A stretch of DNA of 64,000 nucleotides from Oscillospiraceae bacterium (GTDB lineage Bacteria; Bacillota; Clostridia; Oscillospirales; Ruminococcaceae), in contig JAEDJD010000004.1 of the NCBI GenBank assembly GCA_016296505.1, positions 62,001 through 126,000 of the forward strand, read 5' to 3'. The translations under genes were made by a program, and so were the position numbers. Positions within the stretch are counted from its first letter, which is position 1. Every line of letters begins with the position of its first letter. Below the pieces are notes generated by a model that worked only from the letters and a program-made list of their open reading frames with translations, searched no databases and had not been told where the DNA came from. Shown here piece after piece: positions 33,118-41,648 of the stretch.

Positions 33118-34281
33118 TTGGAACAGCGCATCAGTGCCGTACTGCATCGTTTGACCGCCAGATTATTGGCAGTCCCCGAACATACAAAGCCGCGTTTTGC
33201 AGGCATTGATATCATCAAAATCCTTGCCTGCTTTCTCGTTGTTGCAGTACACTTTTTTCGCAGCGGCGGATTCTACACCATGCCGATCACCGAGCATATC
33301 GGTACAGTCGCGATTTACGGACGATGGATTGCTTTTACCTGCGTACCGTTGTTCATGATTACAACCGGCTTCCTCATGAAAAATAAGAAGCTTAGCGGCA
33401 AATACTATCTGGGAATCCTGCGTGTGCTCTGCATCTATATTGTCATTAGTCTGATCTGCGTCATTTTCAATAAATATTTTTATCATCTGGAATTCACCGG
33501 CTGGAAAATCGTCCGCGGATTGTTTATGTATTCCGACGCACAGTACGCATGGTATTTAGAATATTATTTCACGATCTTCCTGCTGATTCCATTTCTCAAT
33601 GCCGGCTATCAGGCCATGGAGACGCGCGGCAAAAAAACGGCACTGCTCGCTACCGTTATCCTGCTGACAATGATTTCGCAGACCTTTTACATCGGAACCG
33701 TTCGCGCTGATCAGATTCGGATTTTTCCGGGATATTTCGCACGCTGTTACCCGATCGGCTACTATTTCATCGGCGCGTATATCCGTGAATTTCCGCCCAA
33801 ACGCGATCTGAAACATAAAATGGTATTTATCATTGTCTGGCTGATTGCGCTGTTCTATGTCGCCAACGTGACCCTCTATCAAAGTCTGAAAAATACCGAA
33901 AATAACGGCATATGGTGTTCGTGGCATAACGACGATTACGCCGCATGGCCAACCGTCGTCATGAGTACGATGATGTTCTTGCTGCTATTTGATATTCAGG
34001 TCAAAAATCCGCGTACTGCCAAATGGCTGTCTACGCTCAGCAACGCTACCTTCGGCGCCTATCTGATTTCATATGTCTTTGACTGCGTCGCGTACAAAAA
34101 ACTGAATGAATCCGTGACTGAAGTGCCAAAACGATTCTTCTATGCACCGCTGGTCGTTTCATTTGTATTCGTTTGCTCCATGCTCAGCGGATTGCTGCTG
34201 CAATGGCTCTATGACTGCGCGGACGCCCGTATCCGCAGCGATCTTGCTGAGATCCGGCAGCGCAGGCATCGCAGAGTGTAA
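33118..34281 (+). CDS. Acyltransferase-3 family membrane protein
   Basis: A 387-residue integral membrane protein with about ten hydrophobic segments. The first begins after the motif FAGIDIIKILACFLVVAVHFF, whose histidine matches the family's catalytic region; GRWIAFTCVPLFMITTGFLM is the usual second helix. Such enzymes O-acetylate cell-surface glycans. The start is TTG at 33118 with AAAGGAGG upstream, so it may be cotranscribed with recN. It ends at a strong bidirectional terminator. The substrate cannot be predicted. Confidence 0.88.
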   Translation: MEQRISAVLHRLTARLLAVPEHTKPRFAGIDIIKILACFLVVAVHFFRSGGFYTMPITEHIGTVAIYGRWIAFTCVPLFMITTGFLMKNKKLSGKYYLGILRVLCIYIVISLICVIFNKYFYHLEFTGWKIVRGLFMYSDAQYAWYLEYYFTIFLLIPFLNAGYQAMETRGKKTALLATVILLTMISQTFYIGTVRADQIRIFPGYFARCYPIGYYFIGAYIREFPPKRDLKHKMVFIIVWLIALFYVANVTLYQSLKNTENNGIWCSWHNDDYAAWPTVVMSTMMFLLLFDIQVKNPRTAKWLSTLSNATFGAYLISYVFDCVAYKKLNESVTEVPKRFFYAPLVVSFVFVCSMLSGLLLQWLYDCADARIRSDLAEIRQRRHRRV

Positions 34282-34337
34282 CCGCCGGATACAACATATG
34301 CTTTTCTTCCCCCTGTCCGTATGGATCCATCAAAACA

Positions 34338-34374
34338 AACGCCCGAACATGATTTTTCAAGTTCGGGCGTTTTG
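34338..34374. terminator. Bidirectional terminator between the acyltransferase and cysE genes
   Basis: An 11 bp stem, AACGCCCGAAC / GTTCGGGCGTT, is followed by T residues on the plus strand and preceded by A residues. It lies between convergent genes. Confidence 0.88.
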
Positions 34375-34391
34375 CTCTGCAAGTATTCAGA

Positions 34392-35339
34392 TTACCAGCT
34401 GCTGTCAGAATCCAGTTCGGTTGCCGGCGCAAGCGTTTTGGAATCATAATGATAACGCAGCTCCTGATTCTTGATACTGACCTTTGCGCCTTCCGGAATC
34501 GAGCGCGTAATAAACGCATTTGCGCCGATCACAGCGCCTTTTCCGATCACCGTATCGCCGCCGAGAATCGACGCGCCGGAATAAATCGTCACATTGTCGC
34601 AGATCGTCGGGTGACGCTTCTTCGATTTTAAGGACTGTCCGCCGCGTGTGGATAGCGCGCCAAGCGTGACGCCCTGATACACCTTGACATTATCCCCGAT
34701 CTCGGTTGTCTCACCGATGACAATGCCGGTGCCATGGTCAATAAAGAAATAATAGCCAAGCGTCGCCCCTGGATGAATGTCAATTCCGGTCATGCTGTGG
34801 GCATACTCGGTCATGATACGCGGAATCAGCGGCACTCCGAGCAAATGCAGTTCATGCGCAATCCGGTTGACCACAATCGCAAGCAAACCGGGATACGAAT
34901 AGATGATCTCATCCTTATTATAGGCAGCCGGATCGCCGTCGAAGGTTGCCTGCACATCGGTCTCGACATAGGCGCGAATTTGCGGAATCTTCTCCACAAA
35001 CGCAAAGGTGATCTCCTCTGCGCGCTGCATGATTGCTTCCTTGCCCGCTTCTTTCAGCGCCGGAATGTATTCCAGTACAATCGCAATTTGACGGTTCAGA
35101 TTATAGATGACATCCTCAAGCAGCATCGTCGTCTGATTTCGCAGGGTGTAGACGCGATAGCAATCTGCACGGAAATATCCCGGAAAAATAAGCTTGCGCA
35201 GCTTCTGCAAAATGTCAATGACAATCTCCTTATTCGGCTGGTCGAACGCAATCGACGCGTCAATGGTACGGTCCGATTGATAATCCAGCATCAGCGTATC
35301 CACAAAGCCGCTGATTTTCTGATGAAACTGATCCTGCAT
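34392..35339 (-). CDS. cysE: Serine O-acetyltransferase (long EpsC/SrpH-type)
   Basis: Makes O-acetylserine, the precursor for cysteine. The 315-residue protein has an extended N-terminal helical domain of about 165 residues and a C-terminal left-handed beta-helix of hexapeptide repeats (DIHPGATLGYYFFIDHGTGIVIGETTEIGDNVKVYQGVTLGA, then ATICDNVTIYSGASILGGDTVIGKGAVIGANAFI). The catalytic His is in the DHGTG context. The ATG at 35339 has AGGAGGG; the frame continues upstream without one. No cysK is adjacent. A standard promoter lies just upstream and no riboswitch is seen. Confidence 0.92.
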   Translation of the reverse strand: MQDQFHQKISGFVDTLMLDYQSDRTIDASIAFDQPNKEIVIDILQKLRKLIFPGYFRADCYRVYTLRNQTTMLLEDVIYNLNRQIAIVLEYIPALKEAGKEAIMQRAEEITFAFVEKIPQIRAYVETDVQATFDGDPAAYNKDEIIYSYPGLLAIVVNRIAHELHLLGVPLIPRIMTEYAHSMTGIDIHPGATLGYYFFIDHGTGIVIGETTEIGDNVKVYQGVTLGALSTRGGQSLKSKKRHPTICDNVTIYSGASILGGDTVIGKGAVIGANAFITRSIPEGAKVSIKNQELRYHYDSKTLAPATELDSDSSW

Positions 35340-35367
35340 AGTATCGCCCTCCTGATTCTTTTCTCTT

Positions 35368-35396
35368 ATTATAATATAGATATGCCCAAATGTCAA
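35368..35396 (-). promoter_or_regulatory. Promoter of cysE
   Basis: On the minus strand TTGACA (35391-35396) and TATAAT (35368-35373) are 17 bases apart. The leader is only about 25 bases. Confidence 0.88.
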
Positions 35397-35580
35397 TGCG
35401 TGTGAATATGATTTTGCAGGATATTATCTTTCGTTGTTCCATCTTGCGTGCAATCGGTAACTTGTCAGATTATGCAATCTGTTCATAATTTGTCTATCTT
35501 TTCTTTGTATAATTTACATGGATTTACATTCCGATCATCCCATGTTTTTTGATTACAAAATGGAAAATCCTGTAATCGAG

Positions 35581-35609
35581 TTGTAAACTTTCCCAAAATA
35601 TGCTATAAT
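35581..35609 (+). promoter_or_regulatory. Promoter of the SleB-type hydrolase gene
   Basis: TTGTAA (35581-35586), 17 bases, TATAAT (35604-35609). The rest of the 340 bp gap between the divergent genes is AT-rich and holds no other feature I can support. Confidence 0.78.
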
Positions 35610-35675
35610 AAAAAGCAGTACAGGGCGAGCTATACCATCCTGTACGTTCAGTATCATTTACGAAAGGATGAGTTG

Positions 35676-36491
35676 ATGAGAAAAGGGAAGGTTGCGGCAG
35701 CTTTCATGTGCCTGTTCTGCGCCGGTATGCTCGGTGGCGTTACCTTTACCGGTAATGAGCTTTCCATCGCAAAAGCCGATCAGAGCAATCAGCTTCTTGA
35801 AGTCACTGAAATCGCTGTTACTACCACAACTTCGATCGAGACCACAACTCTCGTAATCACAACCACTACTACGTCCAAAAAAGCGAAAACCATGACGACA
35901 ACCGCAGCGACAACTACAAGTACATCCGCTGCGACGACTACCGCTACATCCGCAGCGTCTGAAACCGAAACAACTACGATTACAACCCAGCAAACGACGC
36001 CTGATTCTGTACAGACTACTTCTGATACTGTCCCCGTTGCAACTGAGGCGCCGGTCAGTACCACGATCCCCGTCACAGAAACAACCGCGCTCGAAACGGT
36101 TGCTCCGCAAACGACCAGCGCCGTACCGGAAGATACCAAGTCCCCTGCAATTTCTGTCACCGACCGAGAGTATATTATGCTCTGTAATGTGGTCGGTCAC
36201 GAATACGGCTCCGATTGGGTGCCGGTTGCGGAAAAAGCTCTGGTTGTCGAAGTCATCATGAACCGCGTGAATTCCCCGCAATTCCCCGACAGCATCTATG
36301 GCGTTCTGACACAGCATAATCAGTTTGCCGGTCTGGAATATTTGATCGAAATGGATCATATGTCGCACTATGTTACGCAGAGCGTGCGCGATGCTGTTGA
36401 CCTATACCTGTCCGATCCGACGCAGTTCCAGCACGGTTACCTGTTTTTCAACGGGGACGGTTATCGGAATTATTTTCGCACCACTCTGTGA
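35676..36491 (+). CDS. Secreted SleB-family cell wall hydrolase with Thr-rich linker
   Basis: A 271-residue exported protein. The signal peptide (FMCLFCAGMLGGVTFTG) is followed by about 100 residues of almost pure Thr/Ser/Ala linker with Val and Pro (TTTTSIETTTLVITTTTT and similar), then a C-terminal hydrolase domain of about 110 residues with the SleB signature VVGHEYGSDWVPVAEKALVVEVIMNRVNS and YRNYF; the Glu after His is the likely catalytic residue. Family members cut peptidoglycan, including spore cortex. I chose the ATG at 35676 with GAAAGGA upstream. A terminator follows. The linker resembles those joining modules in ruminococcal extracellular enzymes. Confidence 0.9.
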   Translation: MRKGKVAAAFMCLFCAGMLGGVTFTGNELSIAKADQSNQLLEVTEIAVTTTTSIETTTLVITTTTTSKKAKTMTTTAATTTSTSAATTTATSAASETETTTITTQQTTPDSVQTTSDTVPVATEAPVSTTIPVTETTALETVAPQTTSAVPEDTKSPAISVTDREYIMLCNVVGHEYGSDWVPVAEKALVVEVIMNRVNSPQFPDSIYGVLTQHNQFAGLEYLIEMDHMSHYVTQSVRDAVDLYLSDPTQFQHGYLFFNGDGYRNYFRTTL

Positions 36492-36532
36492 TTGCGCAAT
36501 GTGTCTGATTGAATGAACCGAATATCACAACG

Positions 36533-36569
36533 AAAAGCCGAGGCGGCATATGCTGCCCTCGGCTTTTTT
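36533..36569 (+). terminator. Terminator after the SleB-type gene
   Basis: An AAGCCGAG / CTCGGCTT stem extended by GGCA / TGCC is followed by six T residues. Confidence 0.88.
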
Positions 36570-36591
36570 CATGCAATCCATCCCCGAAAGA

Positions 36592-36620
36592 TTGACTTTC
36601 AGACAATTATATGGTATGAT
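36592..36620 (+). promoter_or_regulatory. Promoter-like sequence upstream of a gene remnant
   Basis: TTGACT (36592-36597), 17 bases, TATGAT (36615-36620). It now precedes a remnant without a start codon, so it may drive the PH-like gene at 36912. Confidence 0.6.
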
Positions 36621-36644
36621 ATATATGTATCAGTATGAGTACAA

Positions 36645-36860
36645 GAGATTTCCGGTGAAATTTGCGACGGCGCGGAAGCTTCATGCTCGCTCGATCGCGC
36701 AGACGGCGGTATTGATCTGACAATCACCGCAAAACGGACTGCTGACCGCAATACCGTTACTTATCCTGCAACCGCCCGAACTTTTACAATCTGCGCTGCA
36801 GGTACAAATTAAAACGTACAGGCAGAAGCCAACGGCATGACCGTCATCAGCCTGTTATGA
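36645..36860 (+). pseudogene. Remnant of a secreted-protein gene, no start and one in-frame TAA
   Basis: One frame of 72 codons from 36645 to a TGA at 36858-36860 has a plausible extracellular beta-rich sequence (ADGGIDLTITAKRTADRNTV, YPATARTFTICAAGT, then NVQAEANGMTVISLL) but carries a TAA at 36810-36812 and has no start codon, because an in-frame stop lies just upstream. It is best read as the 3' remnant of a decayed gene. The other frames give no better protein. Confidence 0.4.
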
Positions 36861-36911
36861 TATATCATACCCACACATCATTGACAAATAAATCTGAATG
36901 GAGTGATTTTC

Positions 36912-37349
36912 ATGAGCAAGAAAAAAGAATTCAAATTTCTCTGGCAGGATAGAAAACGCACGATCTTTGGTCTGCCCTGGACATTCACAAAGTATATTCT
37001 GACCGATACCAAATTCATTACGCGCATCGGCTTGTTCAATCTGAATGAGGATGAGCTTGATTTATATAAGGTCACCGATAAAAAGCTCAAGCTCCCCTTC
37101 TGGCAGCGTATCGTCGGCTGCGGCACGATTATTCTCTATGTGCACGATACCGATACGCCGGAAAAGGAAATCCACTGCGTCAAGAATCCGCGCGACGTCC
37201 TTGAAACAATTGATAAACAAATTAACCGCGAACGCGATCGCTATAATACCAGAGGCAGAGATCTATACGCGATGGGCCGCGGTCACGGTCACGGTCAACC
37301 ACACGATGAATATATGGACGATGAACAAGATTTTTCTCAAGAATCATAA
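36912..37349 (+). CDS. Bacterial PH domain (YdbS/YdbT-like) protein
   Basis: A 145-residue protein whose central part (FLWQDRKRTIFGLPWTFTKYILTDTKFITRIGLFNLNEDELDLYKVTDKKL, then WQRIVGCGTIILY and IHCVKNPRDVLETIDKQI) matches the bacterial PH-like fold found in YdbS/YdbT proteins. It has no membrane helices, unlike many relatives. The C-terminal 30 residues are charged and contain GRGHGHGQPHD, a small histidine- and glycine-rich patch. GGAG precedes the ATG at 36912. It is separated from the FkbM gene by 24 bases. Function unknown; a membrane-associated adaptor is possible. Confidence 0.78.
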   Translation: MSKKKEFKFLWQDRKRTIFGLPWTFTKYILTDTKFITRIGLFNLNEDELDLYKVTDKKLKLPFWQRIVGCGTIILYVHDTDTPEKEIHCVKNPRDVLETIDKQINRERDRYNTRGRDLYAMGRGHGHGQPHDEYMDDEQDFSQES

Positions 37350-37373
37350 TCTCATGAAAGGGAATTGACTGGA

Positions 37374-38465
37374 ATGCTTCAGTTTGTTACAGAAAAAATA
37401 TCCGTTTGGGATCGCCTGAAAGCGGAAACACGCCCGATCTATCTCTATGGTATGGGCGATGGCGCCGTGCGGATTCTCGCTGCCATGCGTACCTACGGCA
37501 TTAAAGCTGCCGGCATCTTTGCAAGCGATGAGTTTGTGCGCGGTCATGATTTTGCCGGTTACCCCGTACGCAAACTCTCCGAATTGGAGGCAGAGCTGGA
37601 TGATTTTGTCATTGTGCTTGCGTTTGCCGTCTGCTCCCCTGCCATGATCGACCGCATCCGCACACTCGGAGAAAAATATCAGCTCTATGTGCCGGATGTT
37701 CCGGTTGTCGGCGGCGGACTCTTTACGCCCGATTTCTGCGCAGAACATGAAGCGGAAATTCAGGCAGTCTATCAATCGCTCGCTGACGAGCGCTCCAGAC
37801 AAATATATGCCAATATCATCAACTTCAAAATCAGCGGCAATGCTTCCTATCTGATTGATCAGGTAGACAGCAGAGATGAAATCTGGAATCGCGTGCTCAA
37901 ACCGACCAATCACGAAATCTATGTGGATCTTGGTGCATATAACGGCGATACAATCCGCGAAATGCTCGAATATACACGCGGAAAATATCATCGTATCATC
38001 GCTGTCGAACCGGATAAGAAAAATTATAAAAAGCTTGTCAAGTTTGTCGGCGATACGCCTTCTGTGCAGTGCTATCAGTGTACGGCATGGTGCGTCGATA
38101 CAGAGCTGCCGTTCGGCAATAAAGCTGGCAGACAGTCCGCAATCGCAATGGAAGGCACAATGACTCCTGCAAGAGCTGTGGATAATCTGCTCGCAGGCAA
38201 TCCCGTCACACTCCTGAAGATGGATGTTGAGGGCGCAGAGCGTGAGGCGCTCTGGGGAGCCAGTCGCTCTATCGCTCGCTTTGCACCGAAACTCATGATC
38301 TCGCTCTATCACCGCAATGAGGATATCTATGAGCTGCCGCTTCTGGTCAAGCGCATCAATCCGCGCTATCGCCTGTTCATCCGGCATCTGCCCTATATCC
38401 CTGCATGGGAAACCAATCTCTACGCGGTCTGCGAGGACAACCGCAATACCCAATACGCAGAATAA
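37374..38465 (+). CDS. FkbM-family methyltransferase
   Basis: A 363-residue protein with an N-terminal domain of about 150 residues that looks Rossmann-like (IYLYGMGDGAVRILAAMRTYGIKAAGIFASDEFV) and a C-terminal SAM-binding FkbM domain (YVDLGAYNGDTIREMLEY, IIAVEPDKKNYKKL, LLKMDVEGAEREALWGA). Family members O-methylate sugars or polyketides; in gut Firmicutes the two-domain form is often associated with surface glycan loci. I chose the ATG at 37374; an in-frame TTG lies nine bases upstream. It ends at a bidirectional terminator. The acceptor is unknown. Confidence 0.87.
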   Translation: MLQFVTEKISVWDRLKAETRPIYLYGMGDGAVRILAAMRTYGIKAAGIFASDEFVRGHDFAGYPVRKLSELEAELDDFVIVLAFAVCSPAMIDRIRTLGEKYQLYVPDVPVVGGGLFTPDFCAEHEAEIQAVYQSLADERSRQIYANIINFKISGNASYLIDQVDSRDEIWNRVLKPTNHEIYVDLGAYNGDTIREMLEYTRGKYHRIIAVEPDKKNYKKLVKFVGDTPSVQCYQCTAWCVDTELPFGNKAGRQSAIAMEGTMTPARAVDNLLAGNPVTLLKMDVEGAEREALWGASRSIARFAPKLMISLYHRNEDIYELPLLVKRINPRYRLFIRHLPYIPAWETNLYAVCEDNRNTQYAE

Positions 38466-38504
38466 TCTCGTCATACAAAAAACGAACGCGAACCTCTATA
38501 AATA

Positions 38505-38549
38505 AATACCGCGGAATCGCAGCATTTGCTTTGATTCCGCGGTATTTTC
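38505..38549. terminator. Bidirectional terminator between the FkbM gene and hydF
   Basis: A 14 bp stem, AATACCGCGGAATC / GATTCCGCGGTATT, lies between convergent genes, with T residues after it on the plus strand. It overlaps the very end of hydF. Confidence 0.88.
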
Positions 38550-39744
38550 ATTTGAGAAGCGCGTTCTGCATCAGCGTGCGTTCCAATATTCCAGTACAGG
38601 CGGCAAGCGTGACGCCGTAATTCGTAAACGGTACGCCCTGTGAAACGGCAGTCCGCATTCGCCAGCGCATTTCACGCTCGGTACGCATACAGCCGCCGCA
38701 GTGAATCACAAGATCATAGCCGGAAAGATCGGCTGGAAATGTTCCGCCGGAGCAATAGTTCAAAGTAAATTTCTTTCCGCTGTATCGTTCAATCGCACGC
38801 GGCAGCTTGACCGTTCCAATATCGTTGCACTGACGATGATGCGTACATCCCTCTGCAATCAGAATGTTTGCGCCGTCAGACAATGTTTGCAAGGCTCTTG
38901 CGCCGTCAACTGCAATCTTTAAAAACCCCTTATATCGCGCCATCAAAATCGAAAAAGATGTCAGCGGTATGTGCGCCGGCACGATTCCTGCTACGACGCC
39001 AAATGCCTGACTGTCCGTGACGACCATGCGCGGCGACGTTTTCAGCGATTGCAGAAGTCCGCTGAGCTGTTCCGGCTGCACAACCAATGCGCTCGCACCG
39101 GCGTCCAATACCTCGCGAAGCGTCTGCTGCTGCGGCAGAATCAGCCGTCCTTTCGGCGCAGACGCGTCAATCGGCGTGACCAGTACAATGAAATCATCCT
39201 GCGCAATCAGATCCCGTATGATAAAACACTCCGGCGCGTCATTTTTCGCCAGCGAACCAAGCATCTCCTTGAGCGCGCCAATCCCCTCGCCAGTCACGGT
39301 ACTAGTCAGGACGGCATTTTCAGGAAGCTGTTCCGGCAAATGTTCCAGCGTATCGCATTTATTCAGCGCGATTACATAGGGCGTATGCGCCTGTGTAAAC
39401 AGACGTATCAGCGTTTCCTCTGTTTCCGAAAAGGGCTTTGCTGCGTCTGCAACCAGAATCGCAATATCCGTGCGAAATAATTCACGGCGTGTTTTTTCGA
39501 TTCGCTGCGCACCAAGCTGCGCGTCGTCATCATCATATCCGGCTGTATCGGTCAGAACAACCGGTCCAAGCGGCAGCAGTTCCATACTCTTGCTGACAGC
39601 GTCCGTCGTGGTTCCGGCGACTGCCGAGACAATCGAAACCTCCTGACCGGTCAGGGCATTGATCAAACTGGATTTTCCAGCATTACGCGCGCCAAAAAAT
39701 CCGATATGGACGCGCTCTGATGCAGGTACCTGTTCCAAACTCAT
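38548..39744 (-). CDS. hydF: [FeFe]-hydrogenase maturation GTPase HydF
   Basis: Scaffold on which the diiron subcluster of [FeFe]-hydrogenase is built before transfer to the hydrogenase. The 398-residue protein has a GTPase domain (GFFGARNAGKSSLINAL, VSAVAGTTTDAV, LTDTAGYDD, ALNKCD) and a C-terminal cluster domain with CTHHRQCNDIG and IHCGGCMRTEREM, the CxH...HCxxC motif of HydF. I chose the ATG at 39744, with GGGAG upstream. The partners hydE and hydG are not in the window. It indicates an H2-evolving anaerobe. Confidence 0.95.
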   Translation of the reverse strand: MSLEQVPASERVHIGFFGARNAGKSSLINALTGQEVSIVSAVAGTTTDAVSKSMELLPLGPVVLTDTAGYDDDDAQLGAQRIEKTRRELFRTDIAILVADAAKPFSETEETLIRLFTQAHTPYVIALNKCDTLEHLPEQLPENAVLTSTVTGEGIGALKEMLGSLAKNDAPECFIIRDLIAQDDFIVLVTPIDASAPKGRLILPQQQTLREVLDAGASALVVQPEQLSGLLQSLKTSPRMVVTDSQAFGVVAGIVPAHIPLTSFSILMARYKGFLKIAVDGARALQTLSDGANILIAEGCTHHRQCNDIGTVKLPRAIERYSGKKFTLNYCSGGTFPADLSGYDLVIHCGGCMRTEREMRWRMRTAVSQGVPFTNYGVTLAACTGILERTLMQNALLK

Positions 39745-39765
39745 AACATATCTCCCATGTAAATC

Positions 39766-39796
39766 AACAGGCGGCAGGAATTTGCCGCCTGTTTTC
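39766..39796. terminator. Hairpin between the cellulase gene and hydF
   Basis: An 11 bp stem, AACAGGCGGCA / TGCCGCCTGTT, is followed by TT on the plus strand; on the minus strand, the direction of both neighbours, the T-tract is weak (GTTGATTT). It probably gives partial termination after the cellulase gene. Confidence 0.55.
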
Positions 39797-39812
39797 ATTT
39801 GAATTTTAGCGC

Positions 39813-41594
39813 TTATTTTTTCGGTGCAAGCTCCTCCGCAGTAATCATTTTTGCGATATACCGCAGAATTTTCAAAGTATCGTCACCGTTCAAATTTCCA
39901 TCGCCGGTTACTTCGGCATTATTTTTTCCCGTTGTTGTAATCTTCGCTGACGTATCCTCAGCCACAAAGCGACTGAGCAGAACAGCGTCAGAAACATCAA
40001 CCTCGCCATCACAGTTGACATCGCCCCACTCGTTTTGTTGGGGATCATCTCCGGACGTCTGCTCGGAGGATTCTTTCGCAGAAGTCGTTGTAACGGTGAT
40101 TGTGGTTTTGGTCGTTGTAGTCGTTTCAGTTGATTTGGTTGTCGTTGTTGTCTGGAGCGAACTGCCCGGCGTTGTATTTTTGCCGCCGCCGTAGTATTCG
40201 TCGAGAGACTGTCCGTTCTTGCCGATCGGAATCTTATGATCCAGACCAATGAACACACCGTCCTCATCCTGCCAGAGTGCAGGCTCGACAAATGCATACT
40301 TGACATCATCCCATTTCTGGAAATTATCATACATGAGTCCGCCGGTATCGGAGGAATTCTCATTGAAGCACCAGAAAGTATGATGAATCCGCATATCAAT
40401 CATATAATCGCGGAGCAGCGTCAGCCAATGCGTATTTGCGCCGGAGGGATCATTTTCCTCGTCAATGAAGCCGCCCCATTCGCCCATCAGCAGCGGCGCA
40501 ATGTTTTCCTCAACCAGATACGCCCATGTATCATACCAATATTCATCCAGCAGCGACTGCGTATCGAATTCATATGTCCAATTCGGTTTCGTGCCCTCAA
40601 GATGGAACCAATCCTGCTCCCAGACCAGCGGGCCGTAATCATGCGGCGAATAGACAAGCTGATCCTGATGCTCGCCGAGATCAACCGGAAATTCCTTTGC
40701 GCCTCTGAAATTCGCGCCCCACCATGCGCCGTGATACGGGCTCCACGGATAGCGCGTATAGTCCACAGACGGCGAATTCCAGTCTTCGCCCTCCTCGAAT
40801 TTCGGGTAGACCTCGATGCCTTCGACCATAATCAGCAGATTCGGATTCTGGTCAAGACAAGCCTTTGCGCCTCTTTCGGCAGCATAGCGCCAGTTGTTGT
40901 CGTCTGTCGAGCCATCCCACTTTGCAAACGCACCGTCGTCCCTCTTTCCGTGCGGCTCATTTTTCAGGTCAATCGCGATCACGGTATCGTCATCCTTGTA
41001 ATACTCGCTGAACCATGAGAGCGCAGTCAGCCAGTCGTCCATGCTGTAGTTGCTGTCGTACCACAGCGCAACATTATGACCTGCGGCATTTGTTGTCGCA
41101 CAGTGAATATCCATCATGATCTTGATGCCTTTTTCCTTGCACCATTTGACGACCTGATTCCAGATATCAAAGCTGTACATTGGCGTACCGCCCTCAACGC
41201 CTTCGATGGTCAACTCCGGATTCTCATACTCATTCAGTTTGATAATCGGATCCGGAGCGCCTTCCTTCCACTGAAGCAGAATCTGCGTGGACATCGGGAC
41301 GCGGAGCAGATTAAAGCCGTGATCCGCAATCAGATCCAGACAGTGATTGACGTTTGCAGACCATGCACCGTCAAAAATCTGAGAGCCGACATTGTAGCCG
41401 AACCAGTTCACGCCGGTCATCCAGACTTCGTTGCCGTTCATATCCACAATCTTGCCGTTTTCGACGTGCAGCCAGTCATCCTGCGTATCATCCGCGGCAA
41501 CAGCAGAGAATGGTGCCGCCGGCATTACGGTTCCATTCATCATAAGCATGGCGGCCGCCGTCAGCATCGCGGTCAGACGTTTCATCCTTTTCAT
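39813..41594 (-). CDS. Secreted GH5 endoglucanase with C-terminal dockerin
   Basis: An extracellular cellulase of 593 residues. A signal peptide (about 1-33, with an SAVAAD cleavage region) is followed by a GH5 barrel of about 430 residues: the catalytic acid is Glu213 in IDLKNEPHG and the nucleophile Glu372 in LLMGEWGG, with HGFNLLRVPM near the N-terminus. A Thr-rich linker (TTTTTKSTETTTTTKTT) leads to a dockerin: DVNCDGEVDVSDAVLLSRFVAED and GDGNLNGDDTLKILRYIAKMI, two calcium-binding repeats. The dockerin predicts attachment to a cohesin-bearing scaffoldin. I chose the ATG at 41594 with GAGGGG. It lies 50 bases after the membrane-protein gene that follows atpC. Confidence 0.93.
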   Translation of the reverse strand: MKRMKRLTAMLTAAAMLMMNGTVMPAAPFSAVAADDTQDDWLHVENGKIVDMNGNEVWMTGVNWFGYNVGSQIFDGAWSANVNHCLDLIADHGFNLLRVPMSTQILLQWKEGAPDPIIKLNEYENPELTIEGVEGGTPMYSFDIWNQVVKWCKEKGIKIMMDIHCATTNAAGHNVALWYDSNYSMDDWLTALSWFSEYYKDDDTVIAIDLKNEPHGKRDDGAFAKWDGSTDDNNWRYAAERGAKACLDQNPNLLIMVEGIEVYPKFEEGEDWNSPSVDYTRYPWSPYHGAWWGANFRGAKEFPVDLGEHQDQLVYSPHDYGPLVWEQDWFHLEGTKPNWTYEFDTQSLLDEYWYDTWAYLVEENIAPLLMGEWGGFIDEENDPSGANTHWLTLLRDYMIDMRIHHTFWCFNENSSDTGGLMYDNFQKWDDVKYAFVEPALWQDEDGVFIGLDHKIPIGKNGQSLDEYYGGGKNTTPGSSLQTTTTTKSTETTTTTKTTITVTTTSAKESSEQTSGDDPQQNEWGDVNCDGEVDVSDAVLLSRFVAEDTSAKITTTGKNNAEVTGDGNLNGDDTLKILRYIAKMITAEELAPKK

Positions 41595-41629
41595 CAGAAT
41601 CCCCTCTTCTTTCATAATCGTTTATCAAA

Positions 41630-41648
41630 CTGATCTCCCGCAGATCAG
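41630..41648 (-). terminator. Weak hairpin at the end of the membrane-protein gene
   Basis: On the minus strand CTGATCT / AGATCAG with a five-base loop overlaps the stop codon at 41645 and is followed by TTTGAT. It may attenuate transcription into the cellulase gene. Confidence 0.45.

Noticed and set aside
36628..36720. 31-codon frame starting MYQYEYKRF in the remnant region
   Set aside because: It lacks a ribosome-binding site and the alternative frame is more protein-like.
13923..36812. Genetic-code reassignment of TGA or TAA
   Set aside because: Conserved genes in the window end with these codons (for example spoIIIAA, nusB and spoIIAB with TGA; pncB with TAA).
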